Origin: Oscillospiraceae bacterium | Lineage (GTDB): Bacteria > Bacillota > Clostridia > Oscillospirales > Ruminococcaceae | Length of the DNA: 64,000 bases | Direction: 5' to 3' | NCBI GenBank assembly: GCA_015067185.1 | Contig: SVMZ01000002.1 | Location: forward strand, 62,001-126,000 | Shown here: positions 52,431-61,648 of the stretch, piece by piece | How positions within the stretch are numbered: the stretch's first letter is position 1 | How the letters are laid out: every line of letters begins with the position of its first letter | Position numbers and translations under genes: made by a program | The notes under the pieces: model-generated | What the model was told of the DNA's origin: nothing | The model's input: the letters and a program-made list of their open reading frames with translations, nothing else | Database searches by the model: none

Positions 52431-52520
52431 TTTCTTTTATTTCCAAAAAATGTCTTTCTCCTCATTATCTGTTCGGAAGCGCCGCATAACAGAAATTGGA
52501 CATGACTACACTCTTTGGAA

Positions 52521-52552
52521 TAAAGCACCTTCATACCTCTGCGGGTGCTTTT
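52521..52552 (-). terminator. Terminator of the amidase gene
   Basis: On the minus strand AAAAGCACC and GGTGCTTT pair, followed by ATTCC, just after the stop at 52559. Confidence 0.65.
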
Positions 52553-52558
52553 CCTTTT

Positions 52559-55441
52559 TTACTCAAAACTCCTGATTGTGGCCATCACCGCATCAGAAAT
52601 GGCATATGCTGTCTTGTAGAGTGTAACTACATTGCAGCATTGCTCATATTCAAGGGGGTTGACCATATAGGCCAGTTCAACCAGGACAGAGGGCTGTGCC
52701 GTCATGCGTGTCACATAGAAATATCCTTCCATCGCTCCATCATTTTCACGCTGAAGAGAACCGGACACAAAACTTGCAATATGTCTTGCCAAAGATTGGG
52801 AAGCATCAAAGTGATAGTAAACCGCTGTACCGCTGACTTCATTGGAATCCGTTGTTTCTGCCGTACTGTTATGATGCAGCGATATGAACAGATCCGGTTT
52901 TATATCTGCCGCATAAGCAACCCGTTCCTCAAGCACAAGTTTACCGTCGCTTGGCTGCGGAAGCATCATAACCTTTGCGCCCAACTGTTTCAACCGTGCT
53001 TCCAAAAATTTTGCGGTCGCATAATTTAATATTGCTTCTGTTGCACCTTCCGCACCGCCAAAACCCAATGCTCCTGGATCTGTTCCTCCGTGTCCCGCAT
53101 CAAGAACAACGACAAGACCGTCAAGAGGCTTGAGCTTGTTTGTTGAAAACTTAGGTGCTTTGGAAAGATATATCATCGTTTTGCTGACATCCAATTCTGC
53201 CGCTTCTGTCTCTAACGTTGACAGATTCTCTACTGCATATTCCACAGCATATCCCCAAAGAGGGGCATCCTCTTTCAGGTTGAGGGTAATTTTTGTAATA
53301 GAATTTTCCTTATCGGTATCCACATCAATTTTTTCAACCAATTCGCTGGATACAGCTTCTATTTTATCGATTCCCTGGGTATTGAAGAGAGTAATTATTA
53401 GTTTTCCATCCGCCAATTCAGTATGGTAAGGGACACCTGCCGTTCCTGTAAGCGTTATGATTTCCGCCCGTTCATCATACTCTATCGTATATCCGGAAAC
53501 CGTGTTTTCAGGCGAACTATTGTCGCTCACAACCTCCACACTTTTAACCGGGACATACCCTCCGCTGGCCAATTCATAATAGCCGTCGTCTGTACAATTT
53601 ACCACATAATCCATAGCTCCCCTTCGCAATGTAGTGAGGAATTCATTGGTTACATCGGTATCATGGTAAACATTGGTATGATAATCAACTGCTCTTACCA
53701 CAAAATCAGCATTTTTTCCTACAACCATCAATTCACCCGGTGAATTCACTGTCGTTGTACTGCCATTAAATCTCACCCGATAAACAATATTGCCAACATT
53801 GGTCACTCTTCGTGCCGGATAACCTTCTGCTGGTATGGTATATTCCGCAGAATACCATGCCGGGATACCTGCTTCTGCTGTTGCCGCCACCTGCTTCAGC
53901 TGCACCCTTTCCCCGTTGATTGTTGCAGTAACATCCCCGTTTGAAGGAGCAATACATTCCAGCTTTATTGTTTCTCCCGCTCTTATACCGCGGGATACCT
54001 GAGGAAACACCGAACTTTCACGGATTGTTTTGATTTTCACTGCCGTACTGTCAGGATCCGGTCTCTCTATTGTAGTATAAACCACCTGTTGATTCTGTGA
54101 AAAAACATACTCGTTTTTTCCTTCCTTCACATCTACCAGAATACCGAAAATACCGCTTTCGGAAATTCTCTGCACCTCTTCACCATTATAATATAACGGT
54201 ACTGTCGGATCTGATGTTCCCATAATGAAATACTTTTTGCCTGTCCAAGTTATGTTTTCATAAGGACGCGTGACAGCAAGTTTTTTCGAAATAGTCAACT
54301 CACCTGTCAAGTCAGGATATACCATAGAATCATAATATGTCATCTGCACCGCCAGATATTCTCCGTTTGAGCTGAGCGAAGTATACCCTGAGCAAATATA
54401 GTTTTCTATTCCGTTCTTTTCGTTTACATAACGCCGGAAAAACAATTCATCGCCATCTGCCGTCGGCTGATGGCCGGAATCCGGAAGTTTTATCTTCTCG
54501 GCAGAAATTCGTACGTTAAAATCAACATTCGCCATTTCAGCAAAAGTTTTCCAATAAATAAGATCCTTCTCGTAGTTATCCGCATCATCACTGACACTGA
54601 AAGGACTGTCAAACACAATTGCATCCATCAAACCTGCCGTTATCCATTGCTCTTTGACAGAAGTCTGCACCGTATCTGTATATCCGCCATCAATTTCAAC
54701 AATTAATTTTTGTTGTTTTCCCTCATTCCAAATCAATTTAGAAATTTCATCCAGCAGCTGTGTTACCGTATCTGTCGCGCCAATACCCAGCGAATCCGTT
54801 GTCACCGAAGACATGTCAATCATTTCAAGCAAAACACCGTCAATATCATAGCGTTTTACCAGTTCTTCAACAATTCTCTTGATATATTCACGCACATTCT
54901 CATTCAGAATATTATAGTACACAACTCCATCTACCGTTGTTACTGCATATTCCTCATTTCTGGTTGAAAAAATTCTATCCTCATTCAGCAGCCTTCCCTC
55001 TTCCCCAATCTTAAAAGGATCCACCACTGCCACCAAAGCCAATCCTCGTTCACTGCAAAGCTCTGCCACTGTTTTCAGCGGATTCTCCAGCATAATCTCG
55101 CCGTTTTCGTCTCTCACATCGGGAGATAATGGCACTAGGGAAGAACGATACATGGCATTGGAATAATCCAGTGCCTCAAAATAAATGGTGGAATAGCCAT
55201 ATTTTTCGGCAAAATCCAGTATTCTTGCCAACTGTTCCTCGGGTTGGAGAGAAACAAATGGATTGTTTACAGGAAAATCCGAATAATCAAAACAGTTGAT
55301 ATATAATCCATTACCTTCAAACAGATTTGTTTTTTCTTGTGTTTCATCTGCCTTAGCTTGTACGCTGCCCGGAACCACTGCTGTCAGTACCAATAATAAT
55401 GCCAACAGCCCCGACAAAATTTTTTTACTCATTCTGATCAT
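52559..55441 (-). CDS. Exported N-acetylmuramoyl-L-alanine amidase with N-terminal GHL10-like domain
   Basis: This 960-aa secreted protein has a signal peptide (about 1-30), then a family-10-glycosidase-like (GHL10/DUF187) domain at about 35-340 with YINCFDYSDFPVNNPF and YDIDGVLLEMID. Middle beta-sandwich domains (about 380-760) resemble Ig/AMIN-type modules. The C-terminal Amidase_3 domain (about 765-960) has the zinc ligands in VVLDAGHGGTDPG, SLHHNS and VELAYMVN. It cleaves the amide between N-acetylmuramic acid and L-alanine in the wall. AGGA lies before the ATG. Combining a GHL10 domain and an amidase in one chain is uncommon. Confidence 0.85.
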   Translation of the reverse strand: MIRMSKKILSGLLALLLVLTAVVPGSVQAKADETQEKTNLFEGNGLYINCFDYSDFPVNNPFVSLQPEEQLARILDFAEKYGYSTIYFEALDYSNAMYRSSLVPLSPDVRDENGEIMLENPLKTVAELCSERGLALVAVVDPFKIGEEGRLLNEDRIFSTRNEEYAVTTVDGVVYYNILNENVREYIKRIVEELVKRYDIDGVLLEMIDMSSVTTDSLGIGATDTVTQLLDEISKLIWNEGKQQKLIVEIDGGYTDTVQTSVKEQWITAGLMDAIVFDSPFSVSDDADNYEKDLIYWKTFAEMANVDFNVRISAEKIKLPDSGHQPTADGDELFFRRYVNEKNGIENYICSGYTSLSSNGEYLAVQMTYYDSMVYPDLTGELTISKKLAVTRPYENITWTGKKYFIMGTSDPTVPLYYNGEEVQRISESGIFGILVDVKEGKNEYVFSQNQQVVYTTIERPDPDSTAVKIKTIRESSVFPQVSRGIRAGETIKLECIAPSNGDVTATINGERVQLKQVAATAEAGIPAWYSAEYTIPAEGYPARRVTNVGNIVYRVRFNGSTTTVNSPGELMVVGKNADFVVRAVDYHTNVYHDTDVTNEFLTTLRRGAMDYVVNCTDDGYYELASGGYVPVKSVEVVSDNSSPENTVSGYTIEYDERAEIITLTGTAGVPYHTELADGKLIITLFNTQGIDKIEAVSSELVEKIDVDTDKENSITKITLNLKEDAPLWGYAVEYAVENLSTLETEAAELDVSKTMIYLSKAPKFSTNKLKPLDGLVVVLDAGHGGTDPGALGFGGAEGATEAILNYATAKFLEARLKQLGAKVMMLPQPSDGKLVLEERVAYAADIKPDLFISLHHNSTAETTDSNEVSGTAVYYHFDASQSLARHIASFVSGSLQRENDGAMEGYFYVTRMTAQPSVLVELAYMVNPLEYEQCCNVVTLYKTAYAISDAVMATIRSFE

Positions 55442-55487
55442 AACATTCCTCTTAACACGCTTTTTTCTTTTTTAAGTTCAAAAACAT

Positions 55488-55706
55488 TTAAAGTTCAAAC
55501 TCTTCCTGCGTAAACTCAGGCAGCACAGCAGCATTGCGCGGTACTCTTTTCAGCGGATCGTAATGAAATTTTCTGCAGTGATAATTTTTCTCTACCATTC
55601 CTTTTTTCGGACACATGATCATATCTCCGTTTTGAGTAATCATCCCGTTTCTGCAATAGACACAGGCAGGCTCTATATTCTTGCCAAATAATTTTTTCAA
55701 TTTCAT
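55488..55706 (-). CDS. Small zinc-ribbon-like protein of unknown function
   Basis: This 72-aa protein has two cysteine pairs (CVYCRNG and CPKKG...CRKF), the spacing of a zinc ribbon, and basic residues on both sides. It resembles short conserved proteins of Clostridia that have no assigned role. It ends 47 nt before the start of the amidase gene, on the same strand, and may be cotranscribed with it. Confidence 0.6.
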   Translation of the reverse strand: MKLKKLFGKNIEPACVYCRNGMITQNGDMIMCPKKGMVEKNYHCRKFHYDPLKRVPRNAAVLPEFTQEEFEL

Positions 55707-55823
55707 TGTTTTGACCTCGCATCGGCAGAGATTTATTCCATGATATATATAATCATTATATCACATATATCGCTAATAATCCACCATTTTCAATATTGTT
55801 TCTCCTTTTTCTGCTCTTCTTTG

Positions 55824-56819
55824 TCATACTTTCTCAATGATTCGCCGTATCTTTTGTTGCTCTTTTTCGCATTTTTCCAGTTCAAACAAATTTTTATTAA
55901 TCTGTTCAATTTTATCCTGGACCTCTTTCTGCTCTGGCTCCTCTTCACCAAGTACCTTCCTTACGCAATATTCCAGCCATCCAAGTCTTCCGTCAAAACT
56001 CACCGCAAAAAAGGCATCCCAGTTCACATGAGAAATATTCATAAATTCTGTATATCCCGTCAACAGCGCCATTATCTTCCGGTCATCATACTCTCCATTC
56101 TCATTGGTTGTCCAATCATAGATTGCTGCAAGCAATTCCTGATAGGGAGGTATGTAACCTGCTGCTTCCCAATCTATAACACATGGCATTTCACCGCTCC
56201 ACATCACATTCTTCGGGTCCAGATCCCTGTGGCTGATAACTTGTTTTGACTTCACTTCTTTTTGATATGTTATGACCTTTTCATCCCACTCCTCAAGCTT
56301 CTCTATCCATTGTTCTATAGTGCAGAAACACGGGTTGTTCGTCTGTTCTGCTTCCCTCAGCAATCTTTTCCAATCATATGCACTGCGGCTGTCCTGCTCT
56401 TCCGACAGCCCATCCAGACAAACATCTGCCGCATGGATCTTTCCAAGAATTTCTCCGATTTTTTTACAATGTTCATCGGATATTTCTGGAACAAAAACAC
56501 TCTTTCCTTCTATCCACTCATAAACAAAGCAATATTTTTTATTTCTTTCTATGAGATTTTTTCCGTTTAAACATTTTGCTCCAATCAGAGGAATTCTATC
56601 CTTCAACAGCTGTGCCACTCTCTCAGAATTTACCATATTATCATATGCTCCGGGGCGCCGCATAATATCCGGCTTCAGTACTTTGAGCGCATATTCTCCG
56701 CAATTCGTCTTTATGTGATACATTTTATGCAGCAGTCCGCCGGTTACTTTTTCCGGACCTGCTTGCAGATTACCCAAACCATATTTCATACAAAGATCCT
56801 GTATCTCCCTGTAATCCAT
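55824..56819 (-). CDS. APH family phosphotransferase
   Basis: This 331-aa kinase-like protein has an ATP-binding lobe with YALKVLKPD (about 47-56, Lys for ATP), VISHRDLDPKNVMW with the catalytic HxDxxxxN (about 195-208), and CVIDWEAAG with the metal-binding aspartate. It belongs to the aminoglycoside/CotS/choline kinase group; the real substrate (drug or sugar) is unknown. The ATG at 56819 has GGGAG 9 nt upstream; the track's 15 extra residues do not. A promoter, a 110-nt leader and a terminator precede it, suggesting induction by attenuation. Confidence 0.82.
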   Translation of the reverse strand: MDYREIQDLCMKYGLGNLQAGPEKVTGGLLHKMYHIKTNCGEYALKVLKPDIMRRPGAYDNMVNSERVAQLLKDRIPLIGAKCLNGKNLIERNKKYCFVYEWIEGKSVFVPEISDEHCKKIGEILGKIHAADVCLDGLSEEQDSRSAYDWKRLLREAEQTNNPCFCTIEQWIEKLEEWDEKVITYQKEVKSKQVISHRDLDPKNVMWSGEMPCVIDWEAAGYIPPYQELLAAIYDWTTNENGEYDDRKIMALLTGYTEFMNISHVNWDAFFAVSFDGRLGWLEYCVRKVLGEEEPEQKEVQDKIEQINKNLFELEKCEKEQQKIRRIIEKV

Positions 56820-56904
56820 TCTTCTTTGCTCCCTCTGCAGACTTAAAACTTTATTTGCTGTCACTCTTGTTTCACTGTTTTATATATCATAATAAAAGAT
56901 ATAA

Positions 56905-56932
56905 CACAAAGAGGGTCTGCTGAGACCCTCTT
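56905..56932 (-). terminator. Attenuator terminator before the APH gene
   Basis: AGAGGGTCT and AGACCCTCT form a perfect stem with a CAGC-type loop, then TTGTGTTAT on the minus strand, about 85 nt before the APH start. Confidence 0.7.
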
Positions 56933-57017
56933 CCCTTCCTGAAGCGAAATATTTCTCTGTCAACAGACTGTATCCACAACTATCTGTTCCCTTGTTTATT
57001 TTGCATCATCTGTTTTC

Positions 57018-57046
57018 ACTATAACACAACCATCCATTCTTGTCAA
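57018..57046 (-). promoter_or_regulatory. Promoter of the APH leader
   Basis: TTGACA (57041-57046) and TATAGT (57018-57023) with a 17-nt spacer. The RNA would run about 110 nt to the attenuator hairpin. Confidence 0.65.
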
Positions 57047-57067
57047 TCTATCTCTGCCGATTCTTTT

Positions 57068-58162
57068 TTATTGTTGTCCTCTGCCTACAGTCAGCAAAAA
57101 CATAGCTGTTACAATCAGTACTGCTGCCGAACCGACTGCGGAAGTAGAGGTAATCGCTGCCTCTGCTCCCTGAGCCATTGTCTCCGCTGCCTCCGGAAAA
57201 ATTCTTATCATCCCTCTACATATCACAGCTGCTACAACGCCATGTACAACTCTTGACAAAGTGAAGCCGGACAGCTTCATTCCACTCCCGACAAGCTGAC
57301 CATATATCTGAAAAATAACAGATAAGCTCCCAAAAGAAGTAATAAATGCCAGCATCGGTAGACTGCCATACCTGGCTACTGCCCTGCTTCCTGCCGTCAC
57401 TTCTATCATCCCCGTGAAAAAAGCCTGTATTTTCTCCTCCGAAACCGAAAAAACCTTCGCCAAAAACTCTACGGCAGCAACAAACAGACCCGAACTTTCA
57501 CAAAATGCTAGTACAGCACAAAATAACAGCACAAAAGCACACATAGAAATGATTGCCTGCACGCTATCGACAACACTCTCCACAAATACCTTTGAATAGG
57601 TTTCTGTAGATACCCCGACATTTCCATCAATTTTTCTTCTTTTCTCCTGAAACGACAATAAAAACCCCATGAGAAGCGAGGAAATTGCCTGTGAAAAATA
57701 GAGAATCATTCCCGCTTTCAAGCTACCCAGCATTCCAATTCCCACTGCCCCTACCAAAAAAGACGGGCCCGCATTAACACAGAAACAAAGCATTCTCTCT
57801 CCTGTTTTTGCCGGCAGGTTTCCATTTTTCACCTCCTGTCCAATCATACGCGCTGCTGCCGGATATCCTCCAATTAAACTCATCAGGATCATACTTCCCA
57901 TATTTTGAGGCAAATTGAATATCCTCATCGTCAACGGACTCAGCAGTTTTGATAATACCCTTGCGGCCCCGCTGCCGCACACAAATTTTGCCAACACCAT
58001 AAATGGAAATAATGCCGGAATGATAACTCCTGCACACAACGTCAATCCTTCTGCAATTCCCGCTGCAAATATTTTTGCATCCTTCAACAGCAGCCAGCCT
58101 GCCAGCAAGGAAATACCCGCAGCTACGGCCCCTTTCATTTTCACCCAATTTTTTAAATTCAT
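57068..58162 (-). CDS. YlbJ-like sporulation integral membrane protein (nucleoside recognition/Gate domain)
   Basis: This 364-aa membrane protein has about 8-10 hydrophobic segments and the Gate (nucleoside recognition) signature VIIPALFPFMVLAKF followed by SLIGGYPAAARM and CVNAGPSFLVGAVGIG. In Bacillus, YlbJ is a sigma-E-dependent sporulation protein. The divergent neighbours yqfC-yqfD are also sporulation genes, and a promoter with sigma-E spacing precedes both sides. GGAGGGG lies 4 nt before the ATG. It may be the functional counterpart of YlbJ; other Gate-domain proteins cannot be excluded. Confidence 0.7.
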   Translation of the reverse strand: MNLKNWVKMKGAVAAGISLLAGWLLLKDAKIFAAGIAEGLTLCAGVIIPALFPFMVLAKFVCGSGAARVLSKLLSPLTMRIFNLPQNMGSMILMSLIGGYPAAARMIGQEVKNGNLPAKTGERMLCFCVNAGPSFLVGAVGIGMLGSLKAGMILYFSQAISSLLMGFLLSFQEKRRKIDGNVGVSTETYSKVFVESVVDSVQAIISMCAFVLLFCAVLAFCESSGLFVAAVEFLAKVFSVSEEKIQAFFTGMIEVTAGSRAVARYGSLPMLAFITSFGSLSVIFQIYGQLVGSGMKLSGFTLSRVVHGVVAAVICRGMIRIFPEAAETMAQGAEAAITSTSAVGSAAVLIVTAMFLLTVGRGQQ

Positions 58163-58186
58163 TTTCCCCTCCGTCAGTTTTTCTAA

Positions 58187-58213
58187 AGTATATGTCTATC
58201 TTTTTACTGATAT
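58187..58213 (-). promoter_or_regulatory. Sigma-E/K-like promoter of the ylbJ-like gene
   Basis: On the minus strand ATATC (58209-58213), a 14-nt gap and CATATACT (58187-58194) fit the sigma-E pattern kmATATT-N14-CATACAhT with mismatches. Confidence 0.45.
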
Positions 58214-58236
58214 TATCTGTTTCCCTGGCATAGTAT
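58210..58236 (+). promoter_or_regulatory. Sigma-E/K-like promoter of yqfC
   Basis: ATATT (58210-58214), a 14-nt gap and CATAGTAT (58229-58236) fit the sigma-E pattern and also the sigma-K CATANNNT. Its -35 overlaps the one of the opposite promoter. Confidence 0.5.
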
Positions 58237-58283
58237 TATTTGAACACAAAAATACACTTGTGGAAAGGCGCGGGAATTCATTT

Positions 58284-58580
58284 ATGGTATCCATCAAAAA
58301 GAACAACAGAAACCGACATTCTTCCCTCCGGCAACAGCTTGCCACCGGATTGGAACTGCCATCAAACGCCTTTGGCGGTGCTTCCCAAATTGAACTCTCC
58401 TCTAATCGGGAAGCTGTCATCGACGGATGTCTCGGTGTGCTGGAATACAGTGAAAACGAAATCCTCCTCAATCTCGGCAATCTGACTGTCTGTTTCCTCG
58501 GCACCTCTTTATGTATGAAATGTATGACACCAACCGGTGCCATTATTGAAGGAAACATATCCAGCATTCAGTTCAAATAA
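58284..58580 (+). CDS. yqfC: Sporulation protein YqfC (YabP family)
   Basis: This 98-aa protein matches YqfC/YabP: a central CLGVLEYSENEILLNLGNLTV pattern and a TPTGAIIEGNISSIQF end. YqfC and YqfD are mother-cell proteins needed for normal sporulation. The ATG at 58284 has no strong ribosome site (GGGA some 9 nt upstream). yqfD follows about 41 nt later. Confidence 0.85.
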   Translation: MVSIKKNNRNRHSSLRQQLATGLELPSNAFGGASQIELSSNREAVIDGCLGVLEYSENEILLNLGNLTVCFLGTSLCMKCMTPTGAIIEGNISSIQFK

Positions 58581-58621
58581 AACGATGCATAAAGACCGTA
58601 TCCCTTACTGATGCATGACTT

Positions 58622-59842
58622 ATGAAAGGATGTGACCGCAGCGTGTTTATCTCCTGGATCAGATATCTGCGCGGATATGTAACCCTGCAGGCAGAGGGAG
58701 CTTTTACAGAACGATTTTTAAATTTGCTGATTCAGCATGGTTTTGCTTTATGGAATATTGGAAAAACCGGTTATACCCTATCCTGCTGTGTCTTTGCTGC
58801 CGATTACAAAAAACTGAGACGCTATGCAAAGAAAACCCATGTCCGGCTTCATATTATCTCCAAACACGGCGCCCCCTTTTTTGCACGTGAAAATTACCGC
58901 AGAGGAGGACTTTTATTCGGTATTGTTTTTTTTATTACCTTTCTCTCTGTCATGAATAGTTTTGTCTGGAACATTGAAATTGTAGGAAACGAAACCGTAA
59001 CTGATGAACTTATTCTTTCTGTTGCACAAAAAAACGGTCTTCGCACCGGCATAAAATCATCCTCGGTCGATGCAGAATCGCTGGAACGCAGAATGTTCAT
59101 TGAATTGGATCAGCTTTCCTGGATTGCTGTCAATGTTGAAGAAAGTACCGTCACAATCCATGTCAAAGAGGCAGAACCTCTTCCTAAAATGTACCCTGAA
59201 AACGACAGACCTTACAACATTACAGCTGCTTGTGATGGTGTGATCCGCCGGATCGTCTGCTCTGTGGGAAAAGAGCTTGTCAGCGAAGGAATGATCGTAC
59301 AGAAAGGGGATCTTATCGTCAGCGGTGTTTTAGGATATACCGATGGCAGATGGGACTGGAAACATGCCCGCGCCGATGTTTATGCCGAAACAGAATATGC
59401 CATAATAATAGATATTCCTCTTGAACAGACCGTGGAGAAGGCTACCGGTGAACATATCATACAAACCACGCTTGAACTGTTCGGCAGAGAATTGCCCCGT
59501 TTCTCTATGCCCTATACAGAAACTGCATATGAATTCCGAAAAGAAGAACCAATTCGATTTCTCTGGTTTGATCTCCCCATAAAACGCATCATCTACGATT
59601 ATATGATATATGAATATGTTGATGTCACCTACAGTGAAGAGCAGGCCAAAAAACTCGCTCTGGACGAACTGGAACTCCGGCGAAGTGCCGAACTTGGCGA
59701 TGCTCAAATTTTGGATTCCCGACTGACTGGCTTTGTAAAAAACGATGTCTTCCATCTGAAAGCGGAATATACCTGCATTATGAATATTGCTGAAGAACAG
59801 AGCTTTCTCGTTTCGGAAAAAGAGGATTCCGAGGCAGAATAA
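58622..59842 (+). CDS. yqfD: Sporulation protein YqfD
   Basis: This 406-aa protein has the YqfD layout: a short N-terminal domain with RYLRGYVTLQAEG, one membrane segment (GGLLFGIVFFITFLSVMNSFVW, about 99-120) and a large extracytoplasmic region with WNIEIVGNETVTDELIL. YqfD is conserved only in spore formers. The ATG at 58622 has no ribosome site, and a GTG at 58643 with AAAGGA 12 nt upstream would also give the family's usual start; the true start is uncertain. It is in an operon with yqfC. Confidence 0.88.
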   Translation: MKGCDRSVFISWIRYLRGYVTLQAEGAFTERFLNLLIQHGFALWNIGKTGYTLSCCVFAADYKKLRRYAKKTHVRLHIISKHGAPFFARENYRRGGLLFGIVFFITFLSVMNSFVWNIEIVGNETVTDELILSVAQKNGLRTGIKSSSVDAESLERRMFIELDQLSWIAVNVEESTVTIHVKEAEPLPKMYPENDRPYNITAACDGVIRRIVCSVGKELVSEGMIVQKGDLIVSGVLGYTDGRWDWKHARADVYAETEYAIIIDIPLEQTVEKATGEHIIQTTLELFGRELPRFSMPYTETAYEFRKEEPIRFLWFDLPIKRIIYDYMIYEYVDVTYSEEQAKKLALDELELRRSAELGDAQILDSRLTGFVKNDVFHLKAEYTCIMNIAEEQSFLVSEKEDSEAE

Positions 59843-60017
59843 ACTGTAGAGCATGACAAAAAATACTTTTTTGACAAGGTGAATATAGATATCTTCCACT
59901 TTTTTGTATGAAAAAACGTTGCAATAGACGACAATTTGTGGTAAAATAAATTTTGTATAGATTGTATGTTTTTTCTTCTCACACAGGCACTATTATGACA
60001 GAAAAGGTGATTGTCTA

Positions 60018-60986
60018 TTGATTGAGCAGATTGTTGACATTGAGCGCATGGAACATGCTCTTGCGCTCTTTGGAAGTATTGATGAGAATATCCGCATGAT
60101 AGAACGTGAATATAACGTTTCCATTGTTACACGGGGAACCCAGCTGAAAATCAGCGGTGAACCGGAAGAGGTCATGCATGCCACAAGAGCTTTGCAAGGA
60201 CTTTTGACAATGCTTGATCATGGTGAAACCATCAATGAACAAAGCATACGCTATGTTATCGATATGGTGGCAGAGGGGAACGAAGATAAAATCTCTACGC
60301 TTTCCGGTGACTGTATCTGTATCACCTCCAAGGGTCGCCCGGTAAAACCCAAAACCCTCGGACAAAAGCAGTATATCGAATCCATCAAAAACAACACCAT
60401 TGTTTTCGGTATCGGTCCCGCCGGTACAGGTAAAACTTATCTGGCTGTTGCCATGGCGGTTAAGGCCTTCCGTGCTCACGAGGTCAACAAAATCATTCTG
60501 ACCCGTCCTGCCGTGGAAGCGGGCGAAAAGCTTGGTTTTCTTCCCGGTGATCTTCAGAATAAGGTAGATCCCTATCTGCGCCCTCTTTATGATGCTCTGT
60601 TCGATATGTTGGGTGCGGAAAACTATCAGAGATTCCTTGAGCGGGGCAATATCGAGGTGGCTCCCCTCGCCTATATGCGCGGCCGCACACTCGATGACAG
60701 CTTTATTATCCTTGATGAAGCACAAAATACGACCCCTGAGCAGATGAAAATGTTTCTTACACGTCTCGGCACCAACTCCAAGGCGGTTATTACCGGAGAC
60801 GTGACACAGATAGATCTCCCCGATCCCAAAAAATCCGGCGTTGTTGAGGCAATAAAAATCCTCAAACACATTGATGACATCAAAATTGTTCGTTTCAACG
60901 AGAAGGATGTCGTTCGCCACAGGCTGGTGCAGCAGATTATCAAGGCATACGAAAAATATGATGAGGAGGGCAAAAAACACAAGTAG
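60018..60986 (+). CDS. phoH: PhoH family ATPase
   Basis: This 322-aa P-loop protein has Walker A GPAGTGKT at 133-140 and Walker B FIILDEAQNT near 234-243. An N-terminal KH-like portion (MEHALALFGSIDENIRMIE) is typical of the PhoH/YbeZ family, which works with YbeY in RNA metabolism. The start is TTG at 60018, with AGGTGA 7 nt upstream. ybeY follows 2 nt after its stop, the standard order. Confidence 0.93.
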   Translation: MIEQIVDIERMEHALALFGSIDENIRMIEREYNVSIVTRGTQLKISGEPEEVMHATRALQGLLTMLDHGETINEQSIRYVIDMVAEGNEDKISTLSGDCICITSKGRPVKPKTLGQKQYIESIKNNTIVFGIGPAGTGKTYLAVAMAVKAFRAHEVNKIILTRPAVEAGEKLGFLPGDLQNKVDPYLRPLYDALFDMLGAENYQRFLERGNIEVAPLAYMRGRTLDDSFIILDEAQNTTPEQMKMFLTRLGTNSKAVITGDVTQIDLPDPKKSGVVEAIKILKHIDDIKIVRFNEKDVVRHRLVQQIIKAYEKYDEEGKKHK

Positions 60987-60988
60987 CC

Positions 60989-61495
60989 ATGAAAAGTATC
61001 AGTGTAAAAGTAATGATAAGCAACAATCAGAAAACCGTTAAAATTCCCACAGGTATCCGCCTGCTCGTCAGACGCTGCTGTCATGCAGTGCTGGATATGG
61101 AGGGATTTGAGCATGATGCCGAAGTCAGCGTTTCCTTTGTTGACAATGCGCAGATTGCAGAACTCAATGAAAAACACATGAACAGAGTAGGTCCCACCGA
61201 TGTCCTTTCCTTCCCTCTCGGTGAAAACGGAATCTATGATACCAACGAAGAAACCGGCGCCAAAATGCTGGGTGATATTGTTATCTCCGTTGAAAAAGCC
61301 GTGGAACAGGCTGAACTCTATGACCATACCCTTCAGCGTGAAATTGGCTTCCTGACTGTCCACTCTATGCTTCACCTTATGGGATATGACCATGAAACAG
61401 GCGGTCTCGACTATGTCCACATGCGCGAAAAAGAGGAAACCGCACTCACTCGTCTCGGTCTTGAACGTGACGCCAGTTATTTTAATGCCAACTAA
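60989..61495 (+). CDS. ybeY: Endoribonuclease YbeY
   Basis: This 168-aa metal-dependent RNase acts in 16S rRNA maturation and ribosome quality control. The zinc triad is in HSMLHLMGYDHE (H125, H129, H135). Its start lies 2 nt after phoH, without its own strong ribosome site, so translation is coupled. In many relatives dgkA and cdd lie next; here era follows after 153 nt and a hairpin. Confidence 0.93.
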   Translation: MKSISVKVMISNNQKTVKIPTGIRLLVRRCCHAVLDMEGFEHDAEVSVSFVDNAQIAELNEKHMNRVGPTDVLSFPLGENGIYDTNEETGAKMLGDIVISVEKAVEQAELYDHTLQREIGFLTVHSMLHLMGYDHETGGLDYVHMREKEETALTRLGLERDASYFNAN

Positions 61496-61563
61496 CCACC
61501 TTTTCCAATTTTTCACGTTAAATTCAAACAGTACCTTTTAAGCGGCATGTTGCCGAAACGCTC

Positions 61564-61606
61564 AATACCGCTCTCGGCCAAACTGCCGCGGCGGTATTAC
61601 TTTTTA
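61564..61606 (+). terminator. Terminator or attenuator between ybeY and era
   Basis: AATACCGC at 61564 and GCGGTATT at 61591 pair, an inner CGGC/GCCG stem follows, and ACTTTTT comes next. It can stop phoH-ybeY transcription or partly block era. Confidence 0.6.
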
Positions 61607-61648
61607 TCGGCGATTCCGCTATATCAACACAATCTAAGAGGAAAAAAG

